DNA from: Dioscorea cayenensis subsp. rotundata
Lineage: Eukaryota; Streptophyta; Magnoliopsida; Dioscoreales; Dioscoreaceae
Length of the DNA stretch: 64,000 bases
Reading direction: 5' to 3'
Assembly: GCF_009730915.1 (NCBI RefSeq)
Contig: NC_052474.1
Location: 8,219,501 to 8,283,500, forward strand
Within the stretch, counting starts at the first letter, position 1. The number at the start of each line of letters is the position of its first letter. The translations under genes and the position numbers were made by a program. Under the pieces are notes generated by a model that did not search any database, was not told where the DNA came from, and saw only the letters and a list, made by a program, of their open reading frames with translations. Positions 52,521-63,793 of the stretch are shown here, piece after piece.

Positions 52521-53030
52521 GTTAATGTAAATTTTTGTTTGTTTTTGAATTGTAAAAGCGGGTTAAATTCCATTCGGGCTTTCATTTCATTGTTTAATTT
52601 ACGTTCTAATTGTGTACATTTCACTTTCATTGTTTAAATATATTATATATCATTTAAACATCAGTTTTAAATATTTCAAAAATACGGTGTACACGCTTTA
52701 AAAATAACATCTGCTCTGCTTTAACTAAATGCATTCATTGTTTAAATAAATATGGGAAGTTGCCCATCAATAACTCGTATATCTCAATGTAAAGTTTGTT
52801 TGTTTTTCAATTGTAAAGGCGGGTTAAATTTCATTCGGCTTTCATTTCATTGTTTAATTTACGTTGTAGTTGTGTACATTTCCGTTTCATTGTTTAAATA
52901 TACCATATATCGTTTAAACATCGGTTGAAATATTTCAAATTACAGTAGTATCCGTTTAAAAATAACAATGTCTCTGTTTAAATACATTCAATTCGTTGTA
53001 AAAGAGTAAGAGTTTAAATATGGAAACAAC
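52521..53030 (+). repeat. 261-bp direct repeat pair with GTTTAA array 4
   Basis: Two copies offset by 261 bp (for example GCGGGTTAAAT at 52558 and 52819), both containing CATTTCATTGTTTAATTTACG and several GTTTAA/ATTTAA motifs. Lies 3' of the Ulp1-type gene. Confidence 0.85.
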
Positions 53031-53256
53031 TCCATCAATACACAATGTTTCCCACGTCATCGTCGACTTATTAACAATACCTAGTCGGCCACGGTTTCAT
53101 TGCAAGATCGTCGATCGTGACCGGATCCATGGCGGCGGGTCGCAATGTAACTCGCGGACATCAAACGCTTGCGACTCGATCCTCTTTCGCTCTAGGCCGC
53201 CCGTGCTACCTTCTCGCTACAGCGGTCGCGAACGAAGCTCACGATTTCCGTCCCGA

Positions 53257-54780
53257 AGGCCTGTCATCGTCGGGTATGGGGAATATAGCTTCCTTGTACG
53301 CAAGTTTGTAATTGTCGACGGTGAAGTACCCGCTAATAAATCGATGTACGTTGGTGTCATGCTCGCATTATTGCTGCGCAAGCGTGTTTGCAAGGGATAC
53401 CATAAACTTGCCACCTTCGACACGAACAAGTTCGATGGCGAGATCCACGAGAGTTGCTGCGATTGGTCGATCAGCTCGTAACGATCATCGACACAACGAC
53501 CAACACGAAGATTTCGGCCGTCCCTCAACAATGATCGCTACCTTGGAATGTATGTCCGGGCATAAGTAGGTCTCCCATTTGTTCGCTTGCTCACGCCCGG
53601 TTACATAACATGCGCATCAACTTGAACCTGGCAAATAAGGTTAAACAAAGACAGTGATGGTTAAATAATCCGTAAACATGTTTAAACATTATTGTAAATA
53701 TTTAAACGAAAGGATTAATATTTAAAGTCAGACAAGTGTAATTAAACAAAGGCCTGTGAATGTTTAAAGGGTAACACTAAATGTTAAGTGTAAACCAACA
53801 TTCGCAGACCTTATGGAGTCGACCATTTTCGTCACCGGTAAATGACGAGCTTCCTTGATCCAAGCATTGAACGACTCCGCGACGTTTGAATACATCTCAC
53901 CCCAACGATCACCTCCGAACAGATAATTCGACCAATGTGCTATATCCGATTTATTAATCAACCAGTGATGAGCTTCGGGTGATGTGGCATGCAGTTCATT
54001 CACGGTATCATCGAAATCTTTAGCCGTGGATGCCCACGCAATGCGGAAGCATATAGACCAGCACTCCTCCCTCAATGCCTTCCCAAGTCTGACATTGGCT
54101 TTCATAAAATTGGCCTTCAAATGTCGAAGACAGTATGCATGTGGTGAAGAAGGGAAGACTCTCGCAATTGCGCTCACAAGGCCCTTGGACCTGTCTGACA
54201 CGAAGGTAATTATCTCATGATAATCTCCATCCTCGTATAAGGCATCGCCTAACTTAGATATGAACCAAGTCCAATTGGCATCGGTCTCGTTGTCGACTAT
54301 ACCGAAGGCGACGTGGAAAAAACCATTGTTTCCATCTTTCCCTGTGGCACCCAGTAGTGTACCCCGATATTTTCCAAGGAGGTGGGTACCATCGAGAAAC
54401 AGCAGCGGCCTGCAAGCCCTCTTGAATCCCACAATACACGCGCTGAAAGAAAAGAATGCACGTTTAAAACGATCACCGTCTCTTTCCACGATCGCAACGC
54501 TGCCGGGATTTGTCTCAGCCACCTTATCCACATACCAAAGCAAACAGTCGTAGCTGGAGATGTCACTGCCGTCGAGGACCACCCGGGCATGCTCTTTTCC
54601 CAACCAAGCCTGCTTGTATGGTATGTGGACACCATGTTCCCGCAACATGTCCTTCTGAATGTCGATGGCCTTGTACAAGGGACGGTCCTTGAGCTTCTGA
54701 ATCACTCGTGCGCTAACCCATTTTTTGGACGCTTTCGGATGTCACTGTCGCGAGGAAGACATATTGTCATCGTTCGAATG
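53257..54780 (-). pseudogene. MURA-type Mutator transposase with SWIM zinc finger (frameshifted)
   Basis: DDE transposase that would bind and cut element ends. A 313-codon open frame (54705-53764) starts MIQKLKDRPLYKAIDIQKDM and contains the MULE catalytic core: LFLDGTHLLGKYRG (first Asp), ITFVSDRSKGL (second Asp), HAYCLRHLKANF (C/H motif) and NVAESFNAWI (Glu). It probably begins further right, where PKASKKWVSARV is legible. It stops at a probable intron containing a phased motif array (53641-53770). The continuation (about 53500-53257) has an intact SWIM zinc finger, CSCRRWQVYGIPCKHACA, then a one-base shift before DTNVHRFISGYFTVDNY. The N-terminal DNA-binding part was not found as an open frame. 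Confidence 0.85.
53638..53775 (-). repeat. Phased TTAAAC array 5 (motif inverted)
   Basis: TTAAAC-type motifs start at 53641, 53661, 53682, 53702, 53722, 53742 and 53764, 20-22 bp apart. This is the complement of the GTTTAA motif, so its orientation follows the minus-strand transposase gene. Confidence 0.9.
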
Positions 54781-54827
54781 AATGTTCTCAACTCAACATG
54801 AGTCTCTGTGTAAACGTCAAGCTTTTT

Positions 54828-55210
54828 TTATGTTTAAACGGATACATATAGTGTTTAAAATAATGGTTAACCTGCTTTAACTAAAAGTCTATATCATGTA
54901 AATAATATGTTATTGTTTAAATTGAATGCTTTCACTTTGACATCGCGTTGAAGATGGGTACCTCTCGGGTCATCTGTTTAAAACATCTTTACGTATTTTC
55001 TTAAACACCGTTGTCATTGTTTAAAGAGTAACTAGAGTATTGTTTAACTTTTTCTATTGTTTACACCGTTGTCATTGTTTAAAGAGTAACTTTTTCTTAA
55101 ACACCGTTGTCGCTGTTTAAACATATTTACGTATTTTCTATTGTTTACAATGACGTTCTTTTGTTTCCCACATTGTTTGTTTTTACTAGGTCTATGTTTA
55201 AATTTCAGAA
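54828..55210 (+). repeat. GTTTAA array 6, upstream of the transposase
   Basis: Starts at 54832, 54853, 54875 (CTTTAA), 54896 (ATGTAA) and 54915 keep the 19-22 bp step. Further irregular copies continue to about 55203, with a short duplicated block (ACACCGTTGTCATTGTTTAA). More scattered copies lie at 55400-55510 and 56190-56300. Confidence 0.8.
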
Positions 55211-55499
55211 GTTCACAGTCAAATAAGCTTGTTTCGTTTTATTTATAAAAGATTTACAACATTTACAACATTTACAACGTCCGCTCGGACTTTGGACACT
55301 CACGACTCGACCCTCGTATAACGAAACAAGTGTCTGTACATTCGAATGCTCACAGCGGTTGCATAACATGCGCATCAACTTGAACCTGCACAACGTACAA
55401 CATTAAAAAAAGGTTAAACAACACATATTCATGAAAACGACTATTAATCAATGTGTCATGGTCGGACTTAAACGAAGATCCTGATAGTTAAACACAGAA

Positions 55500-56180
55500 C
55501 GTAATAGTTGTACATTGACGTAATGTTCTTAAATGGTAACAGAAAGTCTCAAGTGATAAATATCAACCCCGTCTTAAAGGATGTTTCTCGATCTCCCTCC
55601 TCTAGAGAATCCTCCGTAATCACGAAATACGTGAAAAAAATTTCTTTTCTTACCCAAGTCGAAAATGCTCGCTTAATTGCTTGCCCGTCATCCACCATGA
55701 AGAATCCTCCGCGATTCGTGCAATTATGAGAGCATTTCGACTAAGGGCGAAAAAGATAGTTTAACTTGTTGCGTGATTGCGTGCTAAATGATTCTCAAGA
55801 TAAGGAAGAAGGTTCACGAAAACATCCTTTCGAGATAGAGTGGTTGTCCATGGGAAGAGGAGGACAAGGAGGAGGAGGAGGAGGATGATGAGGACGACGA
55901 GGAGTGGTTGTCCATGGGGAGGGTTCTTTCTGGTTATTTATGGTGTGAATTTCACAAGCGAGTCGACTCTTCATATCCGAGAAAAAGTTAAACGCACAGA
56001 TGGTCGACATCGATCGATGAGAACGAATGGGTGTTCGAAAAATTATGTTACCGTGCATAAATTTTAATGCCGTCATTAATTCTTATGCACGGGTTACCAT
56101 AACTCTTGCCACCGCCACGCCACCGCCCAGAATTCGGATCAAAGCGAAAAAGATCACCGCTTTTACGCAGAGACTTTGAG
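55500..56180. other. Right internal part of the MULE
   Basis: A purine-rich stretch of GAGGAGGA codon-like repeats (about 55855-55905) lies between two copies of GTGGTTGTCCATGGG. It could be a remnant of a transposase N-terminal exon, but I see no conserved motif. Confidence 0.35.
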
Positions 56181-56875
56181 AATTTACACGTTAATATGAA
56201 TAGTTATACATGTAAAGATAACGTTAAACGGAGATGGGAAGTATTACACGGATATGACAATTATTAAACATATTAGTAAAATATTTAAACGTTAAACCAA
56301 GCGTAAAAGCCCCTTCAAAAAGGTTGAACATGATGTGATTTGGCGCTTTCCTTTCCCACCATTTTCAGGGCCAAAAATGAGATTTCACAACATGGACCCA
56401 TTTGAAGTGAACGGTAGGGGGTAAAAGGGAAGTTAAACACTAACGGAAGGGCTGTCCGGGGTGTGCAAAAGTAGGAGGGGGTTTTTGGGAAGTTTTGAAA
56501 ATTACGAGGGGTGAACAGTAATTTTCCCAAATTTTAATGAATTAAAAAAATTAATAAATGTGGACAAGTCAGTAATCCGCAATTTTTTAATTAAGAGAAA
56601 TTTAAAACCTTAATTTTTGATGCAGGGAGAGAATCAAATATTACTCTTCTGTTATAGATTTGGTAAAAAAAGGTTTTTTTTTTCAATATAAAAACTATAT
56701 ATATGCATTAAGTTTTCTGAACGTCCGCAGAAAATGAAAAGTTAGAGAAACAAAATAAAGAGAGAGAGACAAGGAGAAAGAGTTATGCTGAAATTCAACA
56801 CTTCTGTGAGAAAGTTCGTAGATAAATTATCTATGAACACCGGCTCTCGTATATATATATATATATATGAGTGGC

Positions 56876-57145
56876 GGATAGTCTTCTATGAACGTTAATA
56901 AATAAAAATTCTACATATGTTAGTGTATTAACTATTGGATTAGTGTGACTAACAGTATAAAAATGAGATGCATAGCTTCTTGCATCACAATCGTTCCATT
57001 AGCCTTAAAAGTGATCCTTCCTCAGTGCATTGTTTATGTTGGCAGCCCTCATTCCTTATCTATCCTTGTCCCTATCTCTCTCTTCTCTTTTATTTTTCTT
57101 TCTTTGCAAACACTCTACAGACTTTCACAAATAACGTATTGTCAT
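56876..57145. mobile_element. MITE-like element related to 13203-14152
   Basis: The left end GGATAGTCTTCTATGAACG resembles the left end at 13203. The right end ACTCTACAGACTTTCACAAA resembles the sequence near 14125. The internal CAGTATAAAAATGAGATGCAT resembles the CAGTAAAAAGTGGGATGCAC block. Ends only approximate. Confidence 0.45.
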
Positions 57146-58285
57146 ATATATAAATATATAATATTTGTTTATTTTCTATAATTGGGTTATAATTTGCTTT
57201 ACACCCTTGTACAAACATCTAATTATGTAATGCTGCTGGAATATATGCTCCTACAACTCGTTTAACTATACATGTATATACATTTTTAAATAATGAACAT
57301 AAATTCCAAATTTTTAGTTTTATTTTTGAAAATTTCTATTTTAGGATCAAAATAAGCACAGCATACATAGTGGATTAATAATGCAATTTCATTTTTATTT
57401 TAAAATCAGTTTATATATATATATATATATATAATTGTGAAATTTTACCATTTAGACATTTTTTGTGAACACACCCTCATAAAATCTCATAATTATATGA
57501 ATGGCTTGCATACATTAAACAAATATAATAAAACTATAAAAAGGTTACTTGAGTTGAGTGTGAAAGGGTTATGATCTCATCATCGTCATCAAAGCCGTCT
57601 TGTTGGACTCGGTTCAATTTGGACAATGTTGAGGGTCTGAATGACACTTTCACACTGTTATCGTCCTTGCAATGTACAACCCTTTTGCTTTCTTTTCATT
57701 CACTCTTCCTTCTTTTTGTTCTTGTCATTTTCTAATTTGTTTAATTTGAACAAGAAATTGTATTTTAATGATTTTTTTATAATATAAACTCATTTTATGT
57801 TTATTAAAGAAAATTCATTTTGAATCCTCCAAATGATAAGTGATAAGGTCACTTAAAAATTTCACCTCTAATTTATAAAAATGCAATTTCAACTTACACT
57901 CATTTTCAACATTGTTTTCAAATGTTAAAAGGCAAACAGTAATGACATTAATAGATCAAGATCACACATAGCATGCAATTGAAGCAATCATATGAAATAT
58001 ATATATATATATATATATATATAAGACTCTCCACATATATAATACTAGAGAAGCTTAATTAGTCCTTGAGAAATACAACAAGATACAAGACATGGATATA
58101 ATACTAATGACAATAAAGGACCATTAAAGACCACAAAAAGAAAAACTCCATTACATCCAAGTTCTCCAATTCCCTTAAACCTGCACCATAGAAACAAAAG
58201 AAACATACATTTATGTTCATTAATTGAGAAAAATGTTATATGTCTCTCCATTGTGATAATTGAATAGAAATTAAACTTAAGGAAA
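57146..58285. other. Intergenic region downstream of the WOX gene
   Basis: AT-rich, with (TA)n runs at about 57412-57434 and 57997-58024. The last ~250 bp before 58289 would be the WOX 3'-UTR. Nothing else recognised. Confidence 0.5.
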
Positions 58286-58288
58286 TGC

Positions 58289-60112
58289 TTAGAAGATGAC
58301 CAAATAGTAGGAAGCTCCATGTTGAAGGGGTTGCAGAGTGACACCAAATTCATCGGTGAGCACTGGTTGGCCGGAGGCGTGGAGGAGGACCGCCTCCTCC
58401 CCGAACGCTTCCCGGACATTCAGCGGCCCGGCCACCACCTCGAACACCACCTCATTTATAAATACCATCAATTTATTCACCCCTCCCATTCCTATTATAT
58501 ATTAATCATCAAGAATAACATAAAAGCAAAAAACCATTAATATGATATATATTTACTTATATATATGTATGAATTACATACATATTTTTTTCTAGTTCTA
58601 GTGTATGTGTGTTAGTGCAGTGTGATTATGTGCATTATTATCCTAAAGCCATGCACACGTTCAATCTAGAAAGAAGTACTACACCTGCTTTAATGGAAGA
58701 CTTAAGAGAAAGTCATTTCAGCAGAGTGGAGGTAAGAAAAGTAAAAAACCCTAGAATCTCAGTGACAAGACAACACAACACAGCAAGTTAGGGTTTCTCC
58801 ATTGATCCATCTCTTCAATCATAGGTGACACTGTTACCCCCTTAACTCTCTGGTTTTTCTTGGCTCTTTTTGAACAATTTCAGTCATTCAAGTGCCAACC
58901 AAGTGTGTGTTCATCTCCCAACATAGACCAAAGATAGAAGACAACACTAACACCAAAATGACAAGACATGAGTACATAGATAGAATGACAGATTGATAGA
59001 TAATATAAACATGATAGACAAGATATAAAAGCACATAAAACAAATAATATATTATTATTTTAACAATAATAATAATAATTATTATTATTCACATACCTTG
59101 TAACTCATTGACATGACTAGTAATAGTATTATTTGCAGTGTTTGTGTTTGTGGTCATCTCAGTGACATCCATAGCACCAGCACCAGCACCAGCTTTTGCA
59201 TTCTCTTGTGAGATAAGATCACTCCAGAGGCCATTCTCCGGAGCAGAGACAACACCCATGAGATCAGAGAAGTAGTATCCCTGCGGTGGTGGTGCTGGGA
59301 AGAAGAAATGCTCACCGGAGAGCTCAGTGTGAGTAGTAGTGCCATGTATCAATGTCTGGTTCACTGATGGTGTAGGTGAAGCTGACAATTCAATGATGGA
59401 ATTTACCATTGAAGTTGGTGGTGGAGGAGTTTTATCTGAACCACCTGATGATCGGTCGGAAGATGATGAAGAAGATGAAGAAGGATCAAAAGCTTTGATT
59501 GCATGACTAGTGTTAGTAATAGCATTAGTAGTGATGGTTGTGGTGTTAGAGCGAGGTGAGCGGCCGGCGAGCTGACGTTGCTTGTGTTTGCTCCGAGACT
59601 TGCGGTTCTGAAACCAATAAAAGACATTGGCGTCGCCGACCTGACCGTACTCCTGAAGCTGAGCTCTTATCCGGCGAATCTCATCTCTGGGAGGATTCAC
59701 CATGCCTGAGTTGAAGATTGCTTCCAAGATCCTGATTTGCTCCGGTTTAGGGTTCCATCTTGGTTTTGGCTCCGGAGTTCTCTCATCATTTACTGAACCT
59801 GCCATGAATAATATGAATTCTCCATTCCATTTTTTTTTCTTTTTAAAAAAAAAAACAAAAACCCTAACCCTAACCTTAACCCTAAAATGAAGTGCAGAAA
59901 GAAAGATACAGACCATAAAGATAAAGATAAAGATAAAGATAATAATGTAGCAATGATGAAGAAGAATAGATACCAGCAGAAGAGAAGGGAGGTTTCTGGC
60001 AGGAGCTTGAAAGGAGAGAAGAAGAGTGGTTGATGTCAGATTGCCATTGGTGGTGAGTGTTGCAAGGTTTGGACTTGAACAAGCTAGGCCAGTGCCTGTT
60101 GGATGAGGCCAT
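58289..60112 (-). CDS. WOX9: WUSCHEL-related homeobox transcription factor, WOX8/9 (STIMPY) type
   Basis: DNA-binding regulator of early embryo and meristem growth. Three exons: 59974-60112, 59097-59798 and 58289-58491, joining to 347 residues. N-terminus [17 protein letters not shown] is the WOX8/9 signature. The WOX homeodomain follows in exon 2 (from [17 protein letters not shown] through [17 protein letters not shown]), including the NPPRDEI loop typical of WOX proteins. A Ser/Thr/Asn-rich middle follows. The last exon carries the conserved C-terminal block FINEVVFEV ... [12 protein letters not shown] ... [19 protein letters not shown]. No breaks. WOX11/12 share the C-terminal block but not this N-terminus. 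Telobox-like and GA repeats lie in intron 1 and upstream. Confidence 0.95.
59862..59886 (-). promoter_or_regulatory. Telobox cluster in WOX9 intron 1
   Basis: AACCCTAACCCTAACC followed by TTAACCCTAAAA, i.e. consecutive AAACCCTAA-type teloboxes inside the first intron. In Arabidopsis, teloboxes and GA repeats help recruit Polycomb PRC2; a similar role here is inference. Confidence 0.7.
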
Positions 60113-60393
60113 GATGATGTTGTTGATGATGATGATGCTGCTGCTGCTGCTTCTTTTGTTTAGAGGAAAGCAAGGCTTTTTCTTTTCAGAAATTAACCCT
60201 TACTGATCTTTTCTCTCTCTCCCGGCCCCTCTGTGTATATATATATATATATATATCTCTTTCTTTATAATCTATCAACCTGTCTGTCTAGATATCAATT
60301 ATATATATATATAGGGATGTGCAATAGGGTTTCAATTCAACAACCACTGTATTCAATCATTCAATGGAAAAACACCATTAAAAACAAAGAGAG

Positions 60394-60915
60394 AAGAAGG
60401 AAAGGAAGGAAAGAAAGAAAGAAAGAAAGAAAGAAAGAGATGATGATGGACCTTGACAGAGTATGCATTAAAGATCAAGTGGAGAAGGCCACTACTGAAA
60501 GTACACTGGAATTCCCTCGTATGCCAAGCAAAACAGACAAGGAAAGAGCCTTCTGCTGGGGCCTTATTAGTAGTACTCTCTCCATCACTGCAAGGAAAGG
60601 TGGTGAGCTTTTCAGAGTGATGGAGATGTGGTTTCAGAGATAGAGTGAGAGATATAAGAAGATGACTTTTTTGATATCTATCTATCTTTCTATCTATCTT
60701 AGACTTGAAGAAGGAGAGAGAGAGAGAGAAAGAGCATTAATGAAGGGATATTTAGTGAGGGATTATTCTAATGGAAGGAGGTTGTTGCAGAAGAGTAAAT
60801 GTTGTGAGGTTTTGAAAGTCAAGAATGGCACGAAAACAGGATTTGATTGGAAAATGGTGAAGTGAGAGAATGAGATAACTATGACACAGAGAGAGAGAGA
60901 GAGAGAGAGAGAGTG
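60394..60915 (+). promoter_or_regulatory. GA/GAAA tracts upstream of WOX9
   Basis: A (GAAA)n tract at about 60412-60437 and (GA)n tracts at about 60713-60732 and 60889-60913 lie 0.3-0.8 kb upstream of the WOX9 ATG, within the likely promoter/5' leader. (TA)n runs sit at 60236-60255. Open frames on plus here are simple-sequence artefacts. Confidence 0.65.
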
Positions 60916-60999
60916 AGGAGTTATGGCTTTGCTTTTGGGGTTATTTCGGGCATGGTGAGGTGTGGCTTGGTTTGGATTGACTCGAGGGCCCTTTTTTTT

Positions 61000-63440
61000 T
61001 CTTCTAATTATTAGAATTTTTTTAATTCTAATTATAAATATTGATTTTTCACTATATATAATTGTTTAAAATGGCTTGACTTTTTTTATTTTTGTTTTTT
61101 ATAAGTTTTGAACTCATCCCTTTTATTAAGAATTATAATCTCTAAATCAGTCCGTGACTAGATATTAAGAATAATATGAAAAATAAATCTTTCTTGATAA
61201 GTGTTTTTCTTTTTATATTAAAATGTTTACATTTAAACTACTTATTTAAATACCACAAGCTTCTATCATTTAAATTAGTATAGTTTTATTTATTTTTATT
61301 TAAAATATGATAAAAATGTATAATTATTTTATTTTTTATTTAATAAAATGTCTACTCATAAGTGTTAGTGTGCGTGTGTATATATATGTGAGTAAATATA
61401 TTTAATGCATGGAAAGGTGTTAATTGTGGTATAATTCGTATTAATTGTTATTAATTGTTGGTGGTAAATGAACTCCATTCAAATTTAGAAACTTAAGTAT
61501 TATTTATTTATTTATTTATGAGAAATGTGAACAAACTAGAGGTGGGATTGGAATCCTTGATCTCTAAATTAGGAGGAGCAGGAATTAAATATATACCATT
61601 ACCTTATTGCAGATGTAGTAATTATTTTAGTTAATTAATATATGGTTATGTGCAAATGTTTCTATAATACTTAATAGGAAAGCAAAGTATTTATATTTTA
61701 ATTTATAATTGGTTAATATGATGTAACAAAAATACTAAAAAAAGTATTAAAAGCACTGGTTTGTGTAGAAAATGATTGAAATTAACCTTATAAATATACA
61801 AGGAGGGTCTTTTCATAGGATGTCATTTAAATTGGTCAAATCGTATATACACTAATTCATAGGATTTCATTAAAACCTGTGAAAATTCTCATGATCTATA
61901 TATGTATATAATAAAGAAAAGTTGTGAATGAAAATGGAACTATACAAGTGTACTTATTGTTAGACATGAGGCCTATGTGGGCAAAAAGGTATGGTTTCCA
62001 ACTTCCAAGAAAATGGAGCTTTTTTTCTGATCCATTAAAGTGAAGACAAGACTTTTTGACCAAAAAAATCTCAAACATTTTCAAACCAATTGGGTTGCAT
62101 TTTTGGGGATTATTCATTTATTTGAGTTAAACCCCTAATCCATTTAATCATGTATAACTTTTTGCCATCTTTACAAAAAAGGGTGAAAAAGAGCCTTTTT
62201 CTTATACTAAATTTTTCAAAAGCATGATATCATTATTATTATTATTTTAAGTAATTGAAAGTTAAACTTATAGAGCAATATAGTATATATAGCATAACAA
62301 TTCTAATTATGATCCAAGTTCTTGTAATGGCTAATATATAGATATATGTGTATATACATATGTATATTTATGTATATCTATATATTTGGTATACTTTTTT
62401 TCAAAAAAATAATAGCCACATGCATTAAAAAAGTAAGAGAATACAACTACAAACAAACAACAAACTAGTTCAGAGAGAGAGAGCAACAAATCGAGAAAAA
62501 TAACAAAAAAAAAGACAACAAAGGTGAATTATTTATAATATTTGGTATAATTTTGTGTGGGTGATTGATGAAATATATAATATGAAGTGTAATTCATAAA
62601 AATGAATTTATGAATAACCAGAGTGAAATGGAAGAAAGACTAGAGAATCAAGCAAAGAACACACATGAGGTGAATATATAATGCATGAATGCATTGATTT
62701 GTCTTCTCATCCGCACATGCTTGATGTGAGATAAGATGCCAAAATATAGGTTTCAATTTATTGTATATTTATTGTTACGAATAAATTACACAACAATTTT
62801 ATGACCACCTTAAAGATTAAAAAAAAACATGAATCAAATTAATGCCACTACCTATATAATTAGAGGACATACAAATTCAATTATCTTATAGCAATACGGT
62901 TAATAATTATATTATAAATTAATGAAAAAAAATTTGACTCCTTGGTGTGAACTAACACTAACTCATTAATTAGAAATAATGTCAAATGATAAATCTTGCC
63001 ACATTTTTAGCACTGAGAATCAGTAAATAAACTAGAGATTGCCCTGACACCACCTACATCTCATTAATATGGAAAAGATCATTTTAGTTAATTACATTGA
63101 GTTGCAGCCTTGCAGTATATATACTATTTAAGCAATCACGTACATACATGCACACCCACTACTATTCACAAACAGTAAAAGAAAACAAAGAAAGACATGC
63201 AGAATAAGAAGAGGAAAAAGAGTAGAATATTAATAAGAGTTAATCCCTATATATACATCAAAATCTCATAACTTCTGTGTTTGGTGGTGTGTCTTTAATT
63301 AATGATATATATATATATATTGGTTGCATATATATATATATATATATATATGGTTCATATCAAGTTCAACATTTATATGACTGCTCATATATAAATATAT
63401 GTGAGTTAGGTAAAGGTTTATTCAATATTCTTTATATCTG
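61000..63440. other. AT-rich intergenic DNA
   Basis: No gene recognised. A SINE-like fragment with a GATTGGAATCCTTGATC box-B-like complement is possible at about 61520-61610. Confidence 0.5.
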
Positions 63441-63459
63441 CCATAAATAAAAAAATATA

Positions 63460-63462
<3 letters not shown>

Positions 63463-63527
<65 letters not shown>
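63463..63527. repeat. (TA)n microsatellite
   Basis: About 32 TA units, preceded by shorter (TA)n runs at 63306-63351. A frame of alternating Tyr/Ile across it is meaningless. Confidence 0.95.
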
Positions 63528-63533
<6 letters not shown>

Positions 63534-63755
63534 GATAGTAAAGGCATAAAGTAGACATGTGGAGAGAGTTGAGGGTGAAGCGGGATAAGCGGGTGCAGGT
63601 GCTGTTGCTGTGTATAACTGGACTGCATGCATGCATGCAACGTTAGCCAACACACATGCACCAAACATGCCCTGCTTCAATGCACCCACATGACCACCAA
63701 AATTATTTATATATATATGATGCATCTAATTAATTCAATACCTTGAATACTATGA

Positions 63756-63757
<2 letters not shown>

Positions 63758-63791
<34 letters not shown>
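63758..63791 (+). repeat. (GA)n microsatellite near the right edge
   Basis: About 16 GA units. A short (ATGC)n run sits at 63624-63638. The rest of 63528-64000 holds nothing I can assign. Confidence 0.85.

Positions 63792-63793
<2 letters not shown>

Larger units (their letters stand above)
48249..56528. mobile_element. 8.28-kb Mutator-like element carrying transposase and a Ulp1-type gene
   Basis: Bounded by the 9-bp direct repeat AAATTTTAA at 48240-48248 and 56529-56537, the target-site length of Mutator-like elements. The outer ends are only weakly inverted (GTGGAAATTGTC against GGGAAAATTACT, then ACCCC-rich stretches), as in MULEs with degenerate or no terminal inverted repeats. Inside: a plus-strand DUF1985/Ulp1-type gene (48424-52366), a minus-strand MURA-type transposase (about 53250-54780), and non-coding parts packed with GTTTAA-type motifs. 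The coding parts are clearly GC-richer than the surrounding genome. Frameshifts in both genes indicate it is probably no longer autonomous. Confidence 0.85.

Noticed and set aside
52998-53570. Plus-strand genes at 53020-53569
   Set aside because: The conserved SWIM zinc finger of the transposase reads on the minus strand here; plus frames are shadows with no motifs.
58045-58419. 124-codon minus frame overlapping the WOX last exon
   Set aside because: Out of frame with the conserved WOX C-terminal block; a shadow.
63418-63725. Tyr/Ile-repeat proteins
   Set aside because: Translation of a (TA)n microsatellite in several frames.
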